In this document: positions 53,307 to 63,213 of the stretch, one piece after another
Layout: every line of letters starts with the position of its first letter
Position numbering within the stretch: the stretch's first letter is position 1
Assembly: GCA_949502025.1 (NCBI GenBank)
Contig: CATBCG010000071.1
Coordinates: 62,001-126,000, forward strand
Reading direction: 5' to 3'
Source of the DNA: MGBC131033 sp910585655
GTDB lineage: Bacteria; Bacillota; Clostridia; Lachnospirales; Lachnospiraceae
Length of the DNA stretch: 64,000 nucleotides
Translations under genes and position numbers: made by a program
Notes under the pieces: generated by a model
What the model was told of the DNA's origin: nothing
Database searches by the model: none
Seen by the model: the letters and a program-made list of their open reading frames with translations, nothing else

Positions 53307-55192
53307 TTTTTCTCCCCTGTTTTTCCTACTCCATCCACTGCCTGCAGTTTTTTTATTTTACGGTCATAGGTCAAAAGCCCGTTTACCTCGTCTTCTACGT
53401 CTGATACTTGGGTATAGACGTCCGCACATAACCCGTCGGCTTTCATCTCCTCAATCCGCCTTTGCAGCTTTTGATAGGCCTCTTGCAGTTCCTTTGCGCT
53501 TTGATAATGCCGGTAGCCATATATTTGATTGGAATAGGAATGCCCTGCTACATACCAGGCATAACCGCCGTATTCACTGTAGACTACCGGACGTCCGAAC
53601 TGCTTATCCGGTTTTACTTCCAGCTTGCGGAAATAGTTGTGGATGCTTTTGACATCTCCGCCGCCCTGATCGACCCAGCCGCTGGCATGGTCAATCCATC
53701 TTGTACCATCTATGTTTCGCACCATCTTTGCTACCCGCAGTGCATCAAACTGTCCCCAACCTTCATTAAAAGGAACCCACATCCCGATACAAGGGCAATT
53801 ATACAGATGTTTTATTGTTTCCCGGCACTCTGCCAGCCATTCCTGTCGTCCTTTCTTTTCCACCCTGGAAAATAGCTGACAACGGCTGTCTTTCATATGG
53901 CTTTGGATATACGGAAACACAGTTGGCAAATAGGTCACGGTCATTGGATGATAAGAACTGCCCCCATTGACCATGTCCTGCCAGACCAGCATTCCCAGAC
54001 GGTCACAATGGTAATACCAACGTAACGACTCGACTTTGATATGTTTGCGGATCATGTTAAACCCTGCCTGCTTCATACTCTGAATATCATAGATATACGC
54101 CTCGTCCGAAGGCGGCGTCATCAACCCGTCCGGCCAATACCCCTGATCTAAAACACCATGCTGATAATAAGGCTTATGGTTTAGGCAAAGCCTTGGAATC
54201 CCCGCTTCGTCTGTTTCTATCGTAAAACAACGCATCGCAAAATAAGTTTCTATCGTATCCTCTCCTGCGGAAAGCTTCCAGTCATACAAATAAGGATCCT
54301 CCGGCGTCCATGGATGAAATTCCGTCTCCGACAGAAAACGCTCCCTTAACAGCCTCTTTCTTTTTCCCCGAACAACGCCATATTCCTCTGGAACGGCAGG
54401 ATCCTCCGGAACAGCCCGCAGAGTCAATTCCGCTCTTACCATATGCCGCTCAAAGTCCGGAGTCAGCCGAATGCTTTCTATAAATTCCTCCGGAACCCAT
54501 TCCATCCAAACAGTCTGCCAAATACCACTTTGCGCGGTATAAAACATTCCTTCCGGATGCAGCGTCTGTTTTCCCCTGGTATGATACGAGGTATCACTCT
54601 GATCCCATACCTGCACCCGCAGCACATTGACCGGCTCTATCAGTTCCGTTACCTCAAAAGTAAACGGCAGATATCCACCCTGATGACCGCCTAACCGCTT
54701 TCCGTTCCACCATACCTGACATGCCTGATCCACCGCTCCAAAATGCAGCAGCAGACGTCCGCAGACAAATCGTCCGTCTTCCTTTCGCATCAGTTCCTCT
54801 TTGGAAAGCAAAATCTCTCGCTCATACCACAAAGACTCCTTTGGCAGAAGCTGCCTTCCTACCTCCGACAACGCACTTTCCGGAGAAAACGGCACTAAAA
54901 TCCGTCCTTCCCAGGCGCCTGGTTCCTCGCTGTCCCAATCGGTTATGGCATACTTCCACCAACCGTTTAAACTACGCATATTATTTCGTCTCATCTGCGG
55001 TCTTGGATACTCTGACAGTACGCTGCTTTCCCAGGCAGTACCTACCTCGTCCGCCTCGCTGCTCTTCTCCTGTCCATCCCTCTTGTTATGCAGACGTCTG
55101 ACCAATGCCTCTCCCCATGGGGTATAAAGCTGGTTCTTTGTCACGTCCTTTTTCCTAAAGTGCATAGTATGCCACGCTTCCCCTAGTTTCAT
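53303..55192 (-). CDS. Glycoside hydrolase family 2 protein
   Basis: 629 residues with the GH2 order: a sugar-binding jelly-roll domain (about 60-210), an immunoglobulin-like domain (about 215-330), and a TIM barrel (about 335-600; FNMIRKHIKVESLRWYYHCDRLG, PFNEGWGQFDA with the acid/base Glu, VYSEYGGYAWY with the nucleophile Glu). No signal peptide, so it acts in the cytosol. Family members cleave beta-galactosides, -glucuronides or -mannosides; the specificity is unknown. AGGAGGG-like sequence precedes the ATG. Confidence 0.93.
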   Translation of the reverse strand: MKLGEAWHTMHFRKKDVTKNQLYTPWGEALVRRLHNKRDGQEKSSEADEVGTAWESSVLSEYPRPQMRRNNMRSLNGWWKYAITDWDSEEPGAWEGRILVPFSPESALSEVGRQLLPKESLWYEREILLSKEELMRKEDGRFVCGRLLLHFGAVDQACQVWWNGKRLGGHQGGYLPFTFEVTELIEPVNVLRVQVWDQSDTSYHTRGKQTLHPEGMFYTAQSGIWQTVWMEWVPEEFIESIRLTPDFERHMVRAELTLRAVPEDPAVPEEYGVVRGKRKRLLRERFLSETEFHPWTPEDPYLYDWKLSAGEDTIETYFAMRCFTIETDEAGIPRLCLNHKPYYQHGVLDQGYWPDGLMTPPSDEAYIYDIQSMKQAGFNMIRKHIKVESLRWYYHCDRLGMLVWQDMVNGGSSYHPMTVTYLPTVFPYIQSHMKDSRCQLFSRVEKKGRQEWLAECRETIKHLYNCPCIGMWVPFNEGWGQFDALRVAKMVRNIDGTRWIDHASGWVDQGGGDVKSIHNYFRKLEVKPDKQFGRPVVYSEYGGYAWYVAGHSYSNQIYGYRHYQSAKELQEAYQKLQRRIEEMKADGLCADVYTQVSDVEDEVNGLLTYDRKIKKLQAVDGVGKTGEKK

Positions 55193-55228
55193 GCTAACCC
55201 TCCATCATTCGACTTTGCTACTCCTTGT

Positions 55229-55960
55229 TTAGTACCGATTCTTATATTCTCCGGCATTTTGATAACGGATTGTCAAATCCTTAATCACCTCTCCTGCCAA
55301 AATCAGACCGGCTACCGGAGGAATGAATGAAACACTTCCCGGTGTTCTGCCCAGTTCCGTATGCACTGCCGTTTCCCTAGAATATACGACCTTGCACCGT
55401 TTTATTCCCCGCGCTTTTAACTCCCGCCGCATCACCCGCGCCAGCGGGCAGACCGCAGTTTCGTAAATATCTGCCACCTGAAAACGCGTCGGGTCAAATT
55501 TATTTCCGGTTCCCATACAGGAAATCACCGGAATTCGGTGTCTCGCTGCCTGTACAATCAGCTCTACCTTAGCTGTTACCGTATCCACCGCATCGACGAT
55601 ATAGTCATATTCCTGGAACGGAATGTTTGCAGACTGATCCGGCAGGAAAAAGCAGTTATGTGCTTCTACCTCAATTTGCGGGCAAATATCCAAAATCCGC
55701 TCCTTCATCACCTCTACCTTGGCTTGTCCTATTGTAGAATGAAGGGCAATAAGCTGACGGTTCAGATTGGTTTTTTCTACGCTGTCTCCATCGAAAAGCA
55801 CCAGCTTTCCTACCCCTGCACGCGCCAACGCTTCTACGCAAAAACCGCCTACTCCCCCAATACCGAACACGGCTACCGTACTGGCTCCCAGCCACTGAAT
55901 CGCTTCTTCCCCCATTAACGCAGCCGTCCTTTGAAATTGTTCTTCTCTTCCTGTAATCAT
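55229..55960 (-). CDS. tcdA: tRNA threonylcarbamoyladenosine dehydratase
   Basis: 243 residues from the ATG at 55960 (GGAG 6 nt before); an ATG four codons earlier has no ribosome site. The E1-like nucleotide-binding motif GIGGVGGFCVEALARAGVG is near 32-50, and the CPLARVMRRELKARG segment near 172-186 is typical of CsdL/TcdA. It cyclises t6A37 in tRNAs to ct6A with ATP. It lies 22 bp after the YczE-type gene. Confidence 0.93.
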   Translation of the reverse strand: MITGREEQFQRTAALMGEEAIQWLGASTVAVFGIGGVGGFCVEALARAGVGKLVLFDGDSVEKTNLNRQLIALHSTIGQAKVEVMKERILDICPQIEVEAHNCFFLPDQSANIPFQEYDYIVDAVDTVTAKVELIVQAARHRIPVISCMGTGNKFDPTRFQVADIYETAVCPLARVMRRELKARGIKRCKVVYSRETAVHTELGRTPGSVSFIPPVAGLILAGEVIKDLTIRYQNAGEYKNRY

Positions 55961-55982
55961 ACGCTTCTCCATTCTGTCTTAA

Positions 55983-56612
55983 CTACAAGCTTTTCGCTAA
56001 CGGCTCTTTTAACACGTTTCCACATATCCGGATCACTTGCCCGATCAAAAGTGCGGAAGCCACCGTTCCTATTCCGATTCCAATCAAATTTCCCCTTACT
56101 GCCAGACAAAGGATACAAGTAAGAACCACACATACGATATCCAGTACACACTTTCCAAAGCCAAATCCCTTTTTCAGCTTTTCTCCCATCATCTGTGCCA
56201 ACCCATCCGGCGCATTTGGCACGATATCCATAGAAACCGAAAGAAAAGCTCCAAGCCCGGTCAGTACAATCGCCACCGCTAAAAGTAAAATTTTCAGCAC
56301 GATTCCCTCTGCCTGATAAGTAATCCATTCATTAAATACGTTGACATAAATCCCAAACAAAATAGAAAACGGCACCTGCAGCAGTATCTTTACATTCCAG
56401 TTCTTTCCCATCATGATGCTTTCAATCCCTACGCAAATCATATAGAGAATAGCCGTTGTCATCCCCAGAGAAAGCCCGGTCAGCTCTGCCGCCGCATAAG
56501 GAATCGAATTGATCGCCGAAACTCCCAGTCCCGTTTTCGTATTTAATACCACTCCTAACGACAAAACTGCCAGTCCTGCCAAATACACAATAAAACGAAG
56601 CAGCTTTTTCAT
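55983..56612 (-). CDS. YczE/YyaS/YitT-family membrane protein
   Basis: 209 residues, five membrane helices. The motif NTKTGLGVSAINSIPYAAAELTGLSLG near 25-51 (core LGVSAINSIPY) and PNAPDGLAQMMGEKL near 132-146 fit the YczE group. The function is unknown; some members neighbour transport or nucleotide genes. GAGGGGA precedes the ATG. It overlaps the 88-residue gene by 4 nt. Confidence 0.88.
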   Translation of the reverse strand: MKKLLRFIVYLAGLAVLSLGVVLNTKTGLGVSAINSIPYAAAELTGLSLGMTTAILYMICVGIESIMMGKNWNVKILLQVPFSILFGIYVNVFNEWITYQAEGIVLKILLLAVAIVLTGLGAFLSVSMDIVPNAPDGLAQMMGEKLKKGFGFGKCVLDIVCVVLTCILCLAVRGNLIGIGIGTVASALLIGQVIRICGNVLKEPLAKSL

Positions 56613-56875
56613 TGGTATTCCCCTCTCTTTTCATTCAGCCATGCCAACACTCGTTGGTACCCCTCTGTGTCAAACGGAAAAGTCTGTTTTTCGATTTCTT
56701 CTGGCGGCGTATGCTCATAGGCGTAAGGCTCCCCCCAGACACTAACCTCAAAATAAGCCTTTGCGTCTTCCTCTTTTTGAACAATCCGGTAACGCATTCC
56801 CTGACAGCTTCCCGTAAAAGGCTGTTTGTAGGTATAAAATTGAAACGGTAAAATATCCTTTGCCGTAATCTCCAT
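56609..56875 (-). CDS. Small conserved protein of unknown function
   Basis: 88 residues, overlapping the membrane-protein gene by ATGA. AGGGGGAGG lies before the ATG. The text is mixed alpha/beta with many aromatics (YTYKQPFTG, YRIVQKEEDAKAYFEVSVWGEPYAYE) and no signal peptide. It probably works with the YczE-type protein, given the overlap. No family recognised. Confidence 0.75.
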   Translation of the reverse strand: MEITAKDILPFQFYTYKQPFTGSCQGMRYRIVQKEEDAKAYFEVSVWGEPYAYEHTPPEEIEKQTFPFDTEGYQRVLAWLNEKRGEYQ

Positions 56876-56908
56876 CGTTTCCTCCCCCTTAACAGCTTTC
56901 GCGACAGT

Positions 56909-58801
56909 TTACCGCTTTGCCGCCTCTTTTATAAAAAACTCTTCATACCACAGTAAAAAGCTATACACCGTCCAGATTTTTTTCATATTCAATGCTTTTC
57001 CTTCTTTGTGATCTTCTAACAGTTTCAGGATAGCCTTCTGATTGAAAAATTTTGCCGCTTCCTTGCTTTCAAAGGCTTTCTTTACTATCTGGTAATACTT
57101 GTCCTGACGGAGCCAGTCGTTTAACGGTACCGGAAATCCCAGCTTCTTTTTATTGGCTGTTCTCTCCGGGATCTGCTTTAAGGCGGCGCGTCGAAGCGCT
57201 ACCTTGGTAGTCTCTCCATCTACCCGGTAACGAGTCGGAATCTGGACAGACAATTCGAGCATTTTTTTATCCAAAAACGGCACCCGCAACTCTAAAGAGT
57301 TTGCCATACTCATCCGGTCGGCTTTTTGTAAAATATCATAAAGCATCCAAGTGTGAATATCAACATACTGAAGCTGCGTCGGTTCGTCTAAGCCTGCTAC
57401 CTCGTCAAAATAAGGTTTGACATACTCCTCCGGTTTTTTGGAAGGAATCGAGTCTGCCAGATATTGATCGCGCTCGTTATAATGAAATACATAGTTGTTC
57501 CGCATAAACCTCTGGTATGGCTCCATTGCTCCCCGGATAAGAAACCGCTGTCCTTTAAAGCGCGGAAGACGCCTTGCCACTCCTGCGGCTGCCTTTCGGA
57601 TTCCTTTGGGGATTTTCGTATACTTTTGAAAATGCCCGCCCTCAATATACATCGGATAACCGCCGAACAGCTCGTCGGCTCCTTCTCCGGACAGAACTAC
57701 CTTTACATATTTTCTGGCGTTCTGCGCCAGGAAATACAGCGGCACTTCCGAAGGGTTCGGCAACGGATCGTCCATATAGTATTGGATTTTTCCAGCCATT
57801 GCAAAGTATTCGTCTGCCGAAACTTTATTGGAAATATTTTCCACCCCAATTGCTTTGGAAAACTGCTGCGCATAGGAAAGCTCGCTGTATTTTTCCTCCT
57901 CATAGCCTACCGAAAAAGTCTTGACGTCCTTCATTACCTTAGAGACCTCTTTTACGGTATAACTAGAATCCACACCGCTTGATAAAAAGCATCCTACCTC
58001 TACGTCGCTGATTTTATGCACTTCAACGGATTTGGCAAACTCTTCGGTAATCCGCTCCTCCCAGTCCTCTAAGCTCTTGCTTTCATCCGTCTGATAACGA
58101 ATCGTATAATAACGTTTGATCGAAAGCTTTCCGTTTTCATATTCCAAATAGTGCGCTGCCGGAAGCTTGTATACATGCTCAAACATCGTTTCCGTATCCG
58201 GCAGATATTCAAAGCTCATCCAGTCCGGCAGCCGCTTTATATTGACAGCTTTTTCAAAGCCTGGATGCTCTAAAAAGGATTTGATCTCAGATCCAAACAT
58301 AAATTCCCCGTTATGCTGATAATAATAAAAGGGCTTAATCCCAAAAATATCCCTGGCTCCAAACAGCTTTTTCCGGTTTTTATCCCAAATCACAAACGCA
58401 TACATACCCCGCAGCTTTTTGACAAACTCGCTTCCATATTCCTCATAACCATGCAACAGCACTTCCGAATCCGCACGGGTTTTAAAGTGATGCCCTTTTT
58501 CCTCCAGATCCTTTTGCAGCTCCATAAAATTATAAATTTCTCCGTTAAAGGTCAAGACCATACTGCCGTCCTCGTTAAACATCGGCTGCGCCCCGCCCTC
58601 TAAGTCAATGATTGCCAAACGTCGAAAGCACAGAGCAATCTCTTCATCTGCATACACAGCGTCCTGATCCGGTCCCCGATGGGCTATCCTCTCTCCCATC
58701 CGGTGTGCAATCTCCTTTGCACGCGCCGTCACCTGACCTGTTTCTGCCTCCTTCTGTTCCTGAAGTATTTTTGTTATTGTAAAACCGGCAAAGCCACACA
58801 T
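56909..58801 (-). CDS. asnB: Asparagine synthase (glutamine-hydrolysing)
   Basis: 630 residues. The glutaminase nucleophile is Cys2 (MCGFAGFT), with HRGPDQDAVY and the rest of the class II domain (1-200). The synthetase domain (about 240-610) contains the PP-loop CFLSSGVDSS near 268-277 and EGADELFGGYPMY near 375-387. It makes asparagine from aspartate, glutamine and ATP. GGGGATAAGGA precedes the ATG. It is 34 bp before the 88-residue gene. Confidence 0.96.
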   Translation of the reverse strand: MCGFAGFTITKILQEQKEAETGQVTARAKEIAHRMGERIAHRGPDQDAVYADEEIALCFRRLAIIDLEGGAQPMFNEDGSMVLTFNGEIYNFMELQKDLEEKGHHFKTRADSEVLLHGYEEYGSEFVKKLRGMYAFVIWDKNRKKLFGARDIFGIKPFYYYQHNGEFMFGSEIKSFLEHPGFEKAVNIKRLPDWMSFEYLPDTETMFEHVYKLPAAHYLEYENGKLSIKRYYTIRYQTDESKSLEDWEERITEEFAKSVEVHKISDVEVGCFLSSGVDSSYTVKEVSKVMKDVKTFSVGYEEEKYSELSYAQQFSKAIGVENISNKVSADEYFAMAGKIQYYMDDPLPNPSEVPLYFLAQNARKYVKVVLSGEGADELFGGYPMYIEGGHFQKYTKIPKGIRKAAAGVARRLPRFKGQRFLIRGAMEPYQRFMRNNYVFHYNERDQYLADSIPSKKPEEYVKPYFDEVAGLDEPTQLQYVDIHTWMLYDILQKADRMSMANSLELRVPFLDKKMLELSVQIPTRYRVDGETTKVALRRAALKQIPERTANKKKLGFPVPLNDWLRQDKYYQIVKKAFESKEAAKFFNQKAILKLLEDHKEGKALNMKKIWTVYSFLLWYEEFFIKEAAKR

Positions 58802-58914
58802 TCCTTATCCCCACAACCTTTCTTTTATCTATCCATAACAATCCAAGCTTCTGGCTGTTATTTCTTTTTCTCTTTGCACTCTCTATTCAGTATACGCAAT
58901 TTATCCTGAAAAAC

Positions 58915-60213
58915 TCAATCCTGCTGCAAGGATTCCTCCTGAAGCTTATCAAACGCCTCCATACATTCCTCTACAGAAGCTCCGTTTAACAGCTCGCGGA
59001 CAATCAGACAGGTATTTCCCCATTGCTCCACCTTCATATTAGCATTGGCTCCAAGTACGAAAACACCCTCATTGATACGGTCGTTTAACGGCTTTAGGGC
59101 ATCAATACACTCCACCTCTACGTTTTTAGACGGTGAAATCACATGGTTGTGATCGGTATAAAGCTGTAGCGCCTCATCCGATAAAATAACCTCCAATACC
59201 GCCATTGCGTCTTCCTTATGTTCTGCCTCCGCACCTAAAGCATATCCAGTCATTGGCATAACCGGCATTGGACCCAGGCTGGTAGGAAATCCGATTACCT
59301 GCATGTTAAAATCCGGGTTTCCATAGGCGGTTTCTGTATTGGCGGCGCCCCAATAAGCCATGACAATCGGCGTTTTCTGTGCCAGAAAATCCGGTCCTTC
59401 TCCCTCGATCGCCTCATAGGTATACGCTTTCTTTGCATCAATATATCCTAAATCTATCATCTTTTTTACAAATTCAAAACCAGGACGCATATAATCGCTT
59501 AATTTTGCTTCTCCGTTGTTCAAGGCTTCAATTTGCGCATCTGTATCGCCTCCGTTGTACAAATCCGCATAGCCTATCGCCAGAACAAAACATTCCAGCC
59601 ACCAACGATTGGCACCAACCGGAGTTTCGATTCCATTTTCCTTTAATACCCGGCAGCATTCCAAAAACTCCTCCGGAGTATTCGGTAGTTCCAACTGGTA
59701 TTGATCAAATATATCCTGATTGATAAACAACCCATAGGCTACCACCTCCTGTGGAATTGCTACCAGCTTTCCGTCAATGGTATTTGCCAATTTAACCACT
59801 TCTCTTAGATTTTTGGCGCAGTCCAGTTCCGAAAGATCGGCTAATTTTCCTTCCTTTCCCAAGACATGAGTCACATCCGGATTGAGCAGGTATAAATCAT
59901 CCATATCATTTCTGGCACGATCGGTGATTACCTCATCATAAGTTTTATCTTGGTAATCCTCCGCAGTATACGTCCGATATTCCACATATACGTCCAATCG
60001 CTCTTCTGCCATCAATACCGTCAGTTCATGAGCTGTTCTTGCTACATTGTCCGCATTTGGATTCGATTTTTCCATCGGTCCAAATAAATTGACGACTTTC
60101 TTTTCTCCTTCTTCTTCCTCCATCAGATTGATGTTAGAAGAGTCCCTCCATCCGCAGGCAGACAATCCTATCAGCAATACCACTGTCAAAATCATACCTA
60201 CCGCTTTTTTCAT
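58915..60213 (-). CDS. Extracellular solute-binding lipoprotein
   Basis: 432 residues. Signal peptide with lipobox LSAC at 16-20, then a family 1 binding-protein fold (VVNLFGPMEKSNPNAD, LLNPDVTHVLGKEGKLADLSEL, GLFINQDIFDQYQLELPNTPEEF). It would be anchored outside the membrane and bind a sugar. It overlaps the hybrid histidine kinase gene by 4 nt and no permease gene is visible. That arrangement suits a binding protein that presents its ligand to the sensor kinase, rather than import. Confidence 0.9.
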   Translation of the reverse strand: MKKAVGMILTVVLLIGLSACGWRDSSNINLMEEEEGEKKVVNLFGPMEKSNPNADNVARTAHELTVLMAEERLDVYVEYRTYTAEDYQDKTYDEVITDRARNDMDDLYLLNPDVTHVLGKEGKLADLSELDCAKNLREVVKLANTIDGKLVAIPQEVVAYGLFINQDIFDQYQLELPNTPEEFLECCRVLKENGIETPVGANRWWLECFVLAIGYADLYNGGDTDAQIEALNNGEAKLSDYMRPGFEFVKKMIDLGYIDAKKAYTYEAIEGEGPDFLAQKTPIVMAYWGAANTETAYGNPDFNMQVIGFPTSLGPMPVMPMTGYALGAEAEHKEDAMAVLEVILSDEALQLYTDHNHVISPSKNVEVECIDALKPLNDRINEGVFVLGANANMKVEQWGNTCLIVRELLNGASVEECMEAFDKLQEESLQQD

Positions 60214-62840
60214 GAATCTATTTCCCTTCTCCTTACATATTGATTGATTGTCTTTTTTAGCAGTTCCAGATCTACCGGCTTTGCCACATGAGCATCCATT
60301 CCGGCGTTCATCGCATCCCGGACATCTTCCGCAAAAGCATTTGCTGTCATAGCAATAATCGGTATTGTCTTTGCGTCCTCCCGATTCAAAGCACGGATTT
60401 GTTTTGTTGCCTCATAGCCATTCATCACCGGCATCTGTACATCCATTAAAATAGCGTCAAATTCTCCGACCGACGCCTGGCAGAATCGCTCCACTGCCTG
60501 CTTGCCGTTTACTACAATCTCACAGGTCGCCTCCTCAATACTAAGCACTTCCCGCAAGATTTCATAATTGATTTCGTTGTCCTCTGCCACTAAGAAATGA
60601 TATCCTTTCAGGCTTTCTATCTCTTCCGGCACCTTTTTACTGCCCTCTTCCTCCCACTCTGCATAAAGCTCCCGCAGCTTTTCCTTAAATGCCGAAACAA
60701 AGAATGGTTTTGTCAAAAATCCATCAATCCCCGCCTGTAACGCTTCTTCCTCTATCATATCCCAATCATATGCCGTCAGCAACAAAATCGGAACTCGTTC
60801 AGATATCTCTGTCCGTATTTTCCTGGCTATCTCTATACCGTTCATACCAGGCATTTTCCAGTCCAGCAACACCAGCTGATACGGATGTTCAGCCGCAGCC
60901 GCTTCTTCCAGCGTATGAATCACCTCTTCTCCCTGATGTCGTACGACAACGGAAACACCAGTATCTTCCATCAGAGAACAGATGCCCTCACAGACATCTT
61001 TGTCATCGTCCACTACCAGCATAGGAGAAATCCCATAATGCTCCCAAAAAGAAGCATCCTCTTCCTGCTCGGCAATCCGTAATTCCAGTTCTACGATAAA
61101 CAGACTTCCTTTATTTACCTCACTGTGTACTTCTATTGTCCCGCCCATCAGCTCTACGATATTTTTTGTAATCGCCATCCCAAGCCCGGTTCCCTGTACT
61201 TTGTTGGTGGTACTGTTCTCCGCCCTTGTAAACGCATCGAAAATCACCTTTAAATACTCTGGCGTCATGCCAAAACCGTTGTCCTCTACCTCAATCCTGA
61301 TTCGTTCATATTGGCTTGACCGCTGCTCCAAGCCAATGATACGAAGCCATATACTGCCGCCCTCCTGTGTATACTTTACCGCATTGGAAAGCAGGTTAAT
61401 CAAAATCTGGTTTAAGCGTGTCTCATCTCCAATCAGCACTTCATGCTTGATTCCGGTCACGGAAACGTCAAAACTCTGTCCCCTGTTTTTGGCAGCCGGA
61501 CGGATGATCGCATCAATTGAGGAAATCATACTGCTTAACATAAATTCCCCAAGTGTAAGTACCGCCTTCCCGCTTTCGATTTTCGAGACATCCAGCACAT
61601 CGTTGATTAAACCCAGCAAATGCTGACCGGAAGCTGTAATCTTTTTTGTATATTCCCTTACTTTAACCGGATTGTCCGCATCTTTAGCAAGCAAGGTCGT
61701 AAAACCTAAAATCGCATTCATCGGGGTACGGATATCATGCGACATATTGGATAAAAACATCGTTTTAGAACTGTTGGCGATCTGTGCTGCCTGCAGTGCT
61801 TCTGCCAACTGCTTGTTATAAATCTCCCGTTCCTGCTCCCGCTCCTTTCGGAAGCGGCTCTGCTGGCGCTCATAAAACAGATAGACACTCCAGCAAAGGA
61901 AAAACGCTGTCAGCATTACCACAACTACGGTATAAATATTTTGATTGACCGCCTTTCCTTCCCGCTGGATCGCTTCAATTGGCACATATCCAATCAAATA
62001 CAAACTCCCGTCATTGACCGCCCACATATAAATCAAAGAATTTTTATTTTTGACATCATGATAAAACATCATATTTTTACCCGCCCGGATACTGTCCTCT
62101 ACTTCCTTTTGGATGTTTTTTTCCAAAATACTGTTGGCTCGGTAAAAATCCTCTAAGTTTAAATGACCTGCTACCCGTTCCCCGATCCCCTTTGGCTTTA
62201 GCAAAAAACGCTCGCTGATACTGTCCATAATATAAAGCGTCGCCTTACTGTTATAAAGTTTTTCCGGCAAGGCATCCTCAAAGGAATCGTAAATATATTC
62301 AATATAAAGCATGGCAATCTGGCGCCCCTCCTGCACAACGGGGCAGCGCAGCGTATAAGCCCATGTACCCATACTGTTAAGATAGGAAGAAGACATGGCA
62401 AGCTGCCCTACCTGATTGCCACCCGAAAAATCCAAATCCTCTGCCGAAAACACCTCTCCTGTATTGGAAATTCCTTTCTCTTCTCCGGAAAAAATAAGAG
62501 AAAGCTTTACAATGGTGTCGTTTCTGTCATAAGATCGGATAAACTCCTCCGGATGCTCCATCATGGCAAGTTCCTTTGCTATCAGTTCCTGATATTCTGC
62601 CTCCCGCTTTATAAGCACCTCAATCGTACCTTTTAGCAGATTTAAGCTTTCACTCAAATTGCCGATCGCAGACTGTGACATTTCTTTTGTAATACGCGTT
62701 GCAATCAAAAACACCAAACAGCCTAAAATTAAGAAAAACGATAAAATTAAACTGATTAAGGCCTTTTTACCGCTTTTTCCTGTTCTTTCTTTTTCTTCTA
62801 CCATATTATCATCACTGCCTCTATCTTTTATGCCACACAT
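60210..62840 (-). CDS. Hybrid sensor histidine kinase with two receiver domains
   Basis: 876 residues from the ATG at 62840 (GGAG 5 nt upstream); ATGs at 62876 and 62804 are alternatives. A membrane helix at about 28-50, an extracellular sensor of about 250 residues and a second helix (about 305-325) come first. HisKA follows with the phospho-acceptor in FLSNMSHDIRTPMNAILG, then HATPase with NAVKYT, DNGFGM and GTGLGMAITKNI. Two receivers (LVVDDDKDVCEG and LVAEDNEINYEIL) each carry a phospho-Asp in LLDWKMPGMNG and LMDVQMPVMNG. No output domain follows. It starts the unit with the binding protein. Confidence 0.93.
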   Translation of the reverse strand: MCGIKDRGSDDNMVEEKERTGKSGKKALISLILSFFLILGCLVFLIATRITKEMSQSAIGNLSESLNLLKGTIEVLIKREAEYQELIAKELAMMEHPEEFIRSYDRNDTIVKLSLIFSGEEKGISNTGEVFSAEDLDFSGGNQVGQLAMSSSYLNSMGTWAYTLRCPVVQEGRQIAMLYIEYIYDSFEDALPEKLYNSKATLYIMDSISERFLLKPKGIGERVAGHLNLEDFYRANSILEKNIQKEVEDSIRAGKNMMFYHDVKNKNSLIYMWAVNDGSLYLIGYVPIEAIQREGKAVNQNIYTVVVVMLTAFFLCWSVYLFYERQQSRFRKEREQEREIYNKQLAEALQAAQIANSSKTMFLSNMSHDIRTPMNAILGFTTLLAKDADNPVKVREYTKKITASGQHLLGLINDVLDVSKIESGKAVLTLGEFMLSSMISSIDAIIRPAAKNRGQSFDVSVTGIKHEVLIGDETRLNQILINLLSNAVKYTQEGGSIWLRIIGLEQRSSQYERIRIEVEDNGFGMTPEYLKVIFDAFTRAENSTTNKVQGTGLGMAITKNIVELMGGTIEVHSEVNKGSLFIVELELRIAEQEEDASFWEHYGISPMLVVDDDKDVCEGICSLMEDTGVSVVVRHQGEEVIHTLEEAAAAEHPYQLVLLDWKMPGMNGIEIARKIRTEISERVPILLLTAYDWDMIEEEALQAGIDGFLTKPFFVSAFKEKLRELYAEWEEEGSKKVPEEIESLKGYHFLVAEDNEINYEILREVLSIEEATCEIVVNGKQAVERFCQASVGEFDAILMDVQMPVMNGYEATKQIRALNREDAKTIPIIAMTANAFAEDVRDAMNAGMDAHVAKPVDLELLKKTINQYVRRREIDS

Positions 62841-62876
62841 ACCTGCTCCATAAGTCAGATATGCCAGCCGTTCCAT

Positions 62877-63213
62877 TCTCCCGGCTGTTCTTTAGGAACA
62901 TTATAACATTCCTCTTCTCGAAAGTCAAAGCATTCTCCTCGCCCTTTCTTCTATCATATGATGACAGGCTGCTAAATGCTCCCTATAGGGAAAACGGAAA
63001 ACTTTCCTATCCTATTAAAAAGCTCCTTTTTGATAAGAATTGTCATATCCTCATTCTTACCCAAAAGGAGCCGTTTCCTTCCAAAGGCACCACTTTTTTA
63101 CCACTACCAACTATGTCTCAATACTATAGTGCTGATACAATTGTTTTCTGTATTGTTCATCCTGAATGTTTCCCACTGGAAAAACGCTTTGACGGCTCCA
63201 TAGAGTCCCTGCC
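62877..63213. other. Gap with repeat copy 4, no gene seen
   Basis: Contains TCCCTATAGGGA (62980-62991), a GGGAAAACGGAAAACTTTCC hairpin like the dispersed palindromes at 27.8 kb, and the terminator at 63016-63071. The remainder up to 63213 is the 3' region of the subtilase gene, with no frame I can support. Confidence 0.5.
63016..63071 (-). terminator. Terminator after the subtilase gene
   Basis: GCTCCTTTT (63022-63030) pairs with AAAAGGAGC (63063-63071), and TAAGAAT with ATTCTTA inside. On the minus strand the stem is followed by TTTTTAATAGG. It lies 143 bp after the subtilase stop. Confidence 0.7.
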
